A DNA stretch of 64,000 nucleotides from Naasia sp. SYSU D00057 (GTDB lineage Bacteria; Actinomycetota; Actinomycetes; Actinomycetales; Microbacteriaceae). Each line of letters starts with the position of its first letter. The stretch's first letter is position 1. Below the pieces are notes generated by a model, which saw only the letters and a list, made by a program, of their open reading frames with translations, made no database searches and was not told the DNA's origin. Positions 59,230 through 64,000 of this stretch are shown piece by piece. The stretch spans positions 496,001 to 560,000 of the forward strand of contig NZ_JAFMSZ010000002.1 in assembly GCF_017916505.1 (NCBI RefSeq), in the 5' to 3' direction. The position numbers and the translations under genes are program-made.

Positions 59230-59631
59230 TCAGGCGGGGACGTCGAGCTCGAGCCGCCACACGTTCCGGCCGTTCCGCCGCTCGTAGCCTCCGCGGTCCA
59301 CCACCGCCGAGACGATCGCCCGGCCCCGGCCGCTCTCGGCCTCGGGGTCCGTCATCGTCCCGTCCCCCGCCGGCACCTCGCCGCCGTCGTCCTCGATGAG
59401 CGCGGTGATCAGCACGGGCGTGACCTCCACCGCGAGGGACACCTCCGTCGCCTCCTCGCCGTGCTGGAGGATGTTGGACAGCACCTCGCTGATGGCGAGG
59501 TCCGCCCGGCCCGCGATGCTCACCGGGACCGGCGGCGCCCCTGCGAGAGCCTCGGCGAGGACGGCCTGCGCCTGCGCGAGGATGTCCGGCGCGACCGGGC
59601 CGCGGAACGAGGCCCGGCCTCCGTCACTCAC
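59230..59631 (-). CDS. Anti-sigma-type HATPase (RsbW/SpoIIAB-like)
   Basis: The 133-residue GHKL ATPase domain has an N box ISEVLSNILQHG, a weakened G1 (IEDDGGEVP), and G2-like GRGRAIVSAVVDRGGY. Such proteins phosphorylate STAS antagonists and bind sigma factors. It overlaps the STAS gene by eight bases and is the last gene of the operon. No sigma factor gene is nearby. Confidence 0.82.
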   Translation of the reverse strand: MSDGGRASFRGPVAPDILAQAQAVLAEALAGAPPVPVSIAGRADLAISEVLSNILQHGEEATEVSLAVEVTPVLITALIEDDGGEVPAGDGTMTDPEAESGRGRAIVSAVVDRGGYERRNGRNVWRLELDVPA

Positions 59632-59959
59632 CGCGGAACGCCGTCGCGGCGTCCGGGTAGACCGGGAGGATCCGGTCCACCTTCGTCAGCCTCAGGACGA
59701 GGAGCACGGGTTCGGGAGCCCGGGCCAGGCGGACGTCCCCTCCCGCCTCGCGCGCCGTCTTCAGCGCCCCGATGATGGCGCCGAGCCCGGAGGAGTCGAG
59801 GAACTGCACCTCGGCGAGGTCGAGGGCGATGCGCCTGCGTCCCGCCGCCACACGATCCCGGATCAGGCTGCGCAGGGCGGGCGCGGCGACGAGGTTGAGC
59901 CGCCCCTTCGGCGCGATGGCGAGGACGTCGCCCTCCAGGTCCTGCTCGTCGAACTCCAT
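59624..59959 (-). CDS. STAS-domain anti-sigma factor antagonist
   Basis: The 111-residue single STAS domain has the phosphorylatable serine in VQFLDSSGLGAIIGAL. The beta-strand frame PKGRLNLVAAPALRSLI matches SpoIIAA/RsbV. It should be phosphorylated by the ATPase downstream and dephosphorylated by the PP2C protein of the same operon. One base separates it from the GT2 stop. Confidence 0.9.
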   Translation of the reverse strand: MEFDEQDLEGDVLAIAPKGRLNLVAAPALRSLIRDRVAAGRRRIALDLAEVQFLDSSGLGAIIGALKTAREAGGDVRLARAPEPVLLVLRLTKVDRILPVYPDAATAFRGE

Positions 59960-59960
59960 G

Positions 59961-61883
59961 TCATTCCTCCTTCGGCTCGGGTCCCCGGTAGCGGGCGGCC
60001 CGGAAGACGATGCTGAGCACAGCCAGGTCGTAGGCGACCCAGACGACGTTGACGAGGACGCCCGTTCCGTCCGCGTCGCCGAACGCGAAGCGCGCGAGGC
60101 CGACCACGAGGGCGACGGAGAGCACCACGATCGCCGTGAGCTGCGGCCAGACGAGCCGCCAGGGCGTGCGCGCCACGCCGGTCCGCTCCTTCGGCGTCAC
60201 GACGAAGGCGAGGGGCCGCCCGAAGAACACGTTGGCGGCCGCCGACCAGCAGGCTCGGATCCAGACCGGGAACAGCGTGAGGGCGTACTGCTGCCCGCGC
60301 CAGCTCTTGATGCCGCGGCTCGCGAGCAGGAACATCAGCTGGTTCGCGGCGAAGTAGGGCAGGAACCGGACGAAGAACTCGAAGCTCCACGCCTCGACGG
60401 GCAGCACCCCGAAGCAGAGGTAGATCACCGGCGCGGCGAGGTACACGAGCGCGACGAACCCGGAGAGGTAGCTCCACATGGTGGAGAAGTACATGAAGCG
60501 CTGACCGGCGGAGAGACCCCGCTTCGTGAGGGGGTTGTCGCGGAGCAGCACCTGCAGGGTGCCCTGCGCCCAGCGGAGCCGCTGCTGGATCATCGTGCCG
60601 AGGTCCTCAGGGGCGAGCCCGGTGGCGAGGATCTCGTGGTGGTACGCGGACTTCCAGCCGTGCGAGTGCAGCTGCATCGCGGTCGCCATGTCCTCGGTCA
60701 CCGAGATCGTCGCGAGAGGGGACAGCGGCTCCGCCTCCTCCGACCGGATGACGTCGAGGGAGCGCGCGAGGGACCGCACCGACTCGATGGCGCCGATCGG
60801 GGACAGGTCGGACGACGCGAGCAGGTCGAGCTGATCGTCATCGAGGGGAGCGTCGTCCTCGACGACCACCTGCCCTGATGCCCCCAGCGAGGCGAGCGCC
60901 GCCTGCATCTCCTGCACGTCCGCTGCGACGAGGAGCCGGGAGGCCTTCGCCACGCCCTGCTGGAAGCGCCAGGTGACGTCGGCGAGGGGGGCGTCGGCAC
61001 GCAGCGCCGCCTCCGCGTCGCGGACCCCCTCGGCCACCGCGGCGAGCGCGCGTCGCTCGGGCAGGTTGCGCGCCCGGCGCCGCGCCTTGGCCACCACGGT
61101 CCCCGCCGTGCGCAGGGTCGAGCGCACCGAGCGCTCGACCGCGTCGACGTAGCCGGCGATACCGAGCTGCATGAGCGCCTCGCGGCGGAGCACGGCGTTC
61201 GAGCCGCAGAAGAAGGCGGCGTTCCACCCGTCCTTGCCCTGCTGGATCGGGCCGTAGAAGAGCGGGGCCTGCGACCCGAGCACGTCGGCGGCATCGACGT
61301 TGCCGAAGTACTGCGGCGTCTGAACGAGCGCGACCTTGTCGTCGCGGAAGTAGCCGAGCGTGCGAGTGAGGATCTCGGGGTCGGGGACCTGGTCGGCGTC
61401 GAGGATCAGGAGGAACTCGCCCTCGGTGGCGAAGAGGGCGTTGTTGACGTTGCCGGCTTTCGCGTGCCGTGGCCGGTCCGCCCAGTTCGCGGACCGGGTG
61501 AGGTAGCCGATCCCGGCGGCCTCCGCCGCCTCCCGGAGCTCCGGGCGGTTCCCGTCGTCGAGCACCCAGGTGCGGTGCGGATGCCGGATCTCGCGGGCCG
61601 CCGTGGCGGTGGCCATGACGAGCGGGATGGGCTCGTTGTAGGTGGCGACGAAGACGTCGACCGTCGCATCGAGGGGAGGGCCGGGCTCCCCGCGCTGCTT
61701 CATGCGCCACATCGTGAGGCCGAAGAACAGCGTGTCGAGGAAGCTGTAGGTCTCGGCGATCACCAGGGGGACGGCGATCCACCAGGCGTCCCAGTTCACG
61801 GACGCGAGCCAGCGCCAGACGATGTAGTTCGCGCCGAGGACGAGCGCGAGCAGGATCGCGAGGCGCAGCAGGAAGCGTCTCAC
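59961..61883 (-). CDS. Cellulose-synthase-like GT2 glycosyltransferase with a large insertion
   Basis: The 640-residue membrane GT2 has a start of two membrane helices, VDVFVATYNEP, DDGNR, the DxD motif LDADQ (162-164), TED in SVTEDMATAM (396-398) and QRLRW (434-438), then five to six membrane helices. These are the BcsA-type processive synthase motifs. About 145 residues (246-392) are inserted between the acceptor region and TED; family members usually have about 20 there. There is no PilZ domain. The GTG start overlaps the phosphatase stop (GTGA). The product polysaccharide is unknown. Confidence 0.88.
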   Translation of the reverse strand: MRRFLLRLAILLALVLGANYIVWRWLASVNWDAWWIAVPLVIAETYSFLDTLFFGLTMWRMKQRGEPGPPLDATVDVFVATYNEPIPLVMATATAAREIRHPHRTWVLDDGNRPELREAAEAAGIGYLTRSANWADRPRHAKAGNVNNALFATEGEFLLILDADQVPDPEILTRTLGYFRDDKVALVQTPQYFGNVDAADVLGSQAPLFYGPIQQGKDGWNAAFFCGSNAVLRREALMQLGIAGYVDAVERSVRSTLRTAGTVVAKARRRARNLPERRALAAVAEGVRDAEAALRADAPLADVTWRFQQGVAKASRLLVAADVQEMQAALASLGASGQVVVEDDAPLDDDQLDLLASSDLSPIGAIESVRSLARSLDVIRSEEAEPLSPLATISVTEDMATAMQLHSHGWKSAYHHEILATGLAPEDLGTMIQQRLRWAQGTLQVLLRDNPLTKRGLSAGQRFMYFSTMWSYLSGFVALVYLAAPVIYLCFGVLPVEAWSFEFFVRFLPYFAANQLMFLLASRGIKSWRGQQYALTLFPVWIRACWSAAANVFFGRPLAFVVTPKERTGVARTPWRLVWPQLTAIVVLSVALVVGLARFAFGDADGTGVLVNVVWVAYDLAVLSIVFRAARYRGPEPKEE

Positions 61884-63067
61884 CGGGCGGACCGCTTGAC
61901 GACCAGCACCGTCACGTCGTCGTCGGTCGGGCCGGGCGGGAGCAGACGGCGGAGTCGGTCCACCGTCTGCTGCGCGCTCGCCTCGACGGCGAGCAGGTGC
62001 CGGGCCCGCTCCAGCGCCTCGGCGGGTCCGCCGAGGGCGTCGGTCAGCCCGTCCGAGCAGACCATGAGCGCGTCGCCGGGCTCCAGTCGCGTCGACAGCT
62101 CCTCGAAGGCCAGCCCCGGCAGCAGGCCGAACGGCGGGTCGGGCGAGAGCAGGGGATCGATCGCACCGGAGGCCCGGACGATCATGGAGAGGCCGTGGCC
62201 GGCGTCGGCGAACAGCACCCCTCCGTCGGCCGCGATGCGCGCGTGGAACACGGTCACGAACGACGCCGACTCCGCGAGGTCCTCCTCGAGGGCGGCAGCA
62301 GCGCGCGTGAGCGCCGCTCCCGGCTCGTTGTAGGTCGAGGCACCGCGCAGCATCGACCGCACGCCGGCTGCGAGAATCGCCGCGCCCAGTCCCTTCCCCA
62401 TGACGTCCGCGACGGTGACGGCGACGTCCTCGCCGGCGTGATGCCAGTCGAAGAAGTCGCCGCCGATGCCCCGGCTCGGCTCGCAGTGCGCGGCGAACTC
62501 GAAGCCCGGCAGGTCCGGCGCGCGGCGGGGCAGCAGGCTCCTCTGCACCTCGGCGGCTCGATCGAGCTCGCTGTCCCGCGCCAGCTCGGCCTGCACGAGC
62601 GCCGACAGATCCTGCAGCAGCGCGGACTCGGAGGGCGTGAGCACCCGGGGGTTCGTGTCCATGATGCAGAAGGTGCCGATGGGCTCGCCCGAGGGCGCCT
62701 TCAGCGGATGGCCGGCGTAGAAGCGGAGGTGAGGGTCGCCCGCGACGAAGGGATTCGACTCGAACTCGGGGTCCGCGGACGCATCCGGGACGATCAGCCG
62801 CGCGTTCCTCTCGACGGCCTGGCCGCAGAACGACCCGGAGCGCGGCGCCTCCCTCTCGAGCGGCCCCTGGAAGGACTTGCGCCACTGCCGGTCACGATCG
62901 ATGAGCGTCAGGCTGACCATCGGAACCTGGAACAGCTGTTGAGTGACCCGGGTGAGCAGATCGAATCGCTCGTCGGGGGGCGTGTCGAGGATATTGAGCT
63001 CGTGCAGCGCCTCCAGGCGGCGCTCCTCCGCATCGTCTAGGCGAACCTCGCTGTCCTGAAGCGTCAC
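61880..63067 (-). CDS. GAF-domain PP2C phosphatase (RsbU/SpoIIE-like)
   Basis: The product is 395 residues from the GTG at 63067, which has GAGAGGG five bases upstream. An N-terminal GAF domain (about 20-170; PMVSLTLIDRDRQWRKSF, SFCGQAVERN, YAGHPLKAPSGEPIGTFCIMD) is followed by a short helical linker. The PP2C/SpoIIE phosphatase domain has GIGGDFFDW, VADVMGKG, FADAGHG and CSDGLTDA with its metal-binding aspartates. It should dephosphorylate the STAS protein in response to a small-molecule or redox signal. It is the first gene of the operon. Confidence 0.9.
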   Translation of the reverse strand: MTLQDSEVRLDDAEERRLEALHELNILDTPPDERFDLLTRVTQQLFQVPMVSLTLIDRDRQWRKSFQGPLEREAPRSGSFCGQAVERNARLIVPDASADPEFESNPFVAGDPHLRFYAGHPLKAPSGEPIGTFCIMDTNPRVLTPSESALLQDLSALVQAELARDSELDRAAEVQRSLLPRRAPDLPGFEFAAHCEPSRGIGGDFFDWHHAGEDVAVTVADVMGKGLGAAILAAGVRSMLRGASTYNEPGAALTRAAAALEEDLAESASFVTVFHARIAADGGVLFADAGHGLSMIVRASGAIDPLLSPDPPFGLLPGLAFEELSTRLEPGDALMVCSDGLTDALGGPAEALERARHLLAVEASAQQTVDRLRRLLPPGPTDDDVTVLVVKRSAR

Positions 63068-63210
63068 GTGGCCCTCTCGATACGTTGCGGCAGTCTGACC
63101 CAACGCTTCCAATCGACGGGCCGCCGTGTCAAACCGACGTGAGGAAGGCTCGACTGATTTCGTGTCCTCTGCTAGGCAGGGGAGTGTGCGCGCGTTGCTA
63201 ACGTGAGGCC

Positions 63211-63885
63211 GTGGCAGACGACGCGCAGGTGCTGGTGATCCAACACGAGTCGAGTGTGGGGCCCGGCAACCTCGCCTCCTGGCTCAACGAGCGGGATATC
63301 CCCTGGCAGCTCGTCGAGGCGCGCGACGCGCGGTATCCGGACCGCGACGACTGGCGGGCGATCGTGGTGCTCGGCAGCGAGGAGTCGGCCTACGACGAGT
63401 CGCTCGACTGGCTGCGCGCGGAGAAGGAGTACCTGCGCCCCCTCGTGGAGGCCGGCGTGCCGATGCTCGGGCTGTGCTTCGGCGCCCAGCTGCTCGCCCT
63501 GCTGACCGGCGGCGAGGTGCACCGGGCGCAACAGGCGATCCGCGGCTGGACCGAGGTCGACGCCGACGAGGACGTGCTCGGGGGCCGGTGGCTCGCCTGG
63601 CACGGTGACGAGATCGTCCCGCCGCCCGCCGCGACCGTGCTCGCTCGCAGCGCGACCTGCGTCGAGGCGTTCACCGTGGGGCCGCATCTCGGCCTGCAGT
63701 TCCACCCCGAGGTGACCGAGGAGATCGTGGAGGACTGGACCGCCGACGACTTCGGGACAGCCGAGCTGCAGCCGGAGGCGGACCGCGTGCGAGCCGGGAA
63801 CGCGGAGAACCTCGGCACAGCCACCGAGGGCGCGTCCCGCATCTACGAGCGCTTCTTCGCGCCGGTTCTCACACCAGCGGCCTGA
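63211..63885 (+). CDS. Class I glutamine amidotransferase-like protein
   Basis: The 224-residue protein has the GATase1 triad: nucleophile in LGLCFGAQLLA, histidine in LQFHPEVTEE and glutamate two residues after it. The start is GTG, with GAGG just upstream and TAACGT as a possible -10 box for a near-leaderless mRNA. Such stand-alone proteins are often called GMP-synthase-like; the acceptor is unknown. The gene is divergent from the phosphatase operon. Confidence 0.88.
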   Translation: MADDAQVLVIQHESSVGPGNLASWLNERDIPWQLVEARDARYPDRDDWRAIVVLGSEESAYDESLDWLRAEKEYLRPLVEAGVPMLGLCFGAQLLALLTGGEVHRAQQAIRGWTEVDADEDVLGGRWLAWHGDEIVPPPAATVLARSATCVEAFTVGPHLGLQFHPEVTEEIVEDWTADDFGTAELQPEADRVRAGNAENLGTATEGASRIYERFFAPVLTPAA

Positions 63886-64000
63886 ACGGCGGCGGTCTGA
63901 CGGTTCCGATCGGACGCCCGTCCCTCCTTCGGCGGCGCCCATCCGGAAGGTGCGGGTCTCCTCGTGCGGCTCTCCTTTTCGGCGGGAACCGTTGCGTTCA

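Overview
The window is very GC-rich, with almost every third codon position G or C. It carries rpoB-rpoC in the actinobacterial order and form, GTG/TTG starts, sugar importers without their own ATPase, and both flagellar and type IV pilus genes. This fits a motile actinobacterium, most likely of the Microbacteriaceae. The genus cannot be fixed from sequence alone. No tRNA, rRNA, IS element, prophage or CRISPR array was recognised.

Layout. (1) 1-904: end of a flagellar locus (flgL 3' end, fliW). (2) 990-14557, minus strand: one long type IV pilus locus. Reading with transcription it holds a possible micropeptide, an unknown gene, pilB, pilT, pilC, a structured leader, the major pilin, three minor-pilin-like genes (one a 620-residue repeat protein), the prepilin peptidase, pilM, pilN, pilO, and a disordered/4-TM membrane protein. 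Most junctions overlap by 1-8 bases. (3) 14.6-15.2 kb: intergenic block with three related palindromic repeat modules, one with a seven-copy 15-bp tandem array. (4) 15.4-23.1 kb: rpoC and rpoB with a clear sigma-70-type promoter and a leader of about 250 nt. (5) 23.2-31.9 kb: first carbohydrate locus, with a cellulase-like TIM-barrel protein, a DUF5107/TPR protein, a divergent AraC regulator, and an ABC importer (two permeases and a lipoprotein). (6) 32-47.5 kb: housekeeping and accessory genes: AarF/UbiB kinase, PadR, spermidine-synthase-like protein, PQQ sugar dehydrogenase, SprT-like protein, DUF427, SRPBCC, DEAD-box helicase, NUDIX, esterase, Lhr helicase, Nei glycosylase, and small proteins. 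(7) 47.6-50.5 kb: a three-part kinase-like/aminotransferase fusion. (8) 50.5-59.2 kb: second carbohydrate locus, with GH127, an ABC importer, an unassigned (alpha/alpha)-barrel-like protein and a divergent LacI regulator with a clear operator. (9) 59.2-63.1 kb: an operon of a GAF-PP2C phosphatase, a cellulose-synthase-like GT2, a STAS antagonist and an anti-sigma-type ATPase. (10) 63.2 kb: a class I glutamine amidotransferase-like protein.

How they work together. The pilus locus encodes most of a Gram-positive type IV pilus: assembly and retraction ATPases, platform, alignment proteins, pilins and peptidase. Each sugar locus pairs an importer with an intracellular hydrolase and a local regulator, as expected for a plant- or soil-associated degrader of arabinose-containing and other glycans. 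The 59-63 kb operon looks like a partner-switching circuit built around a polysaccharide synthase. The least explained items are the pilin leader, the palindromic repeat cluster, the large insertion in the GT2, and a 69-residue ORF with twin operator-like dyads.
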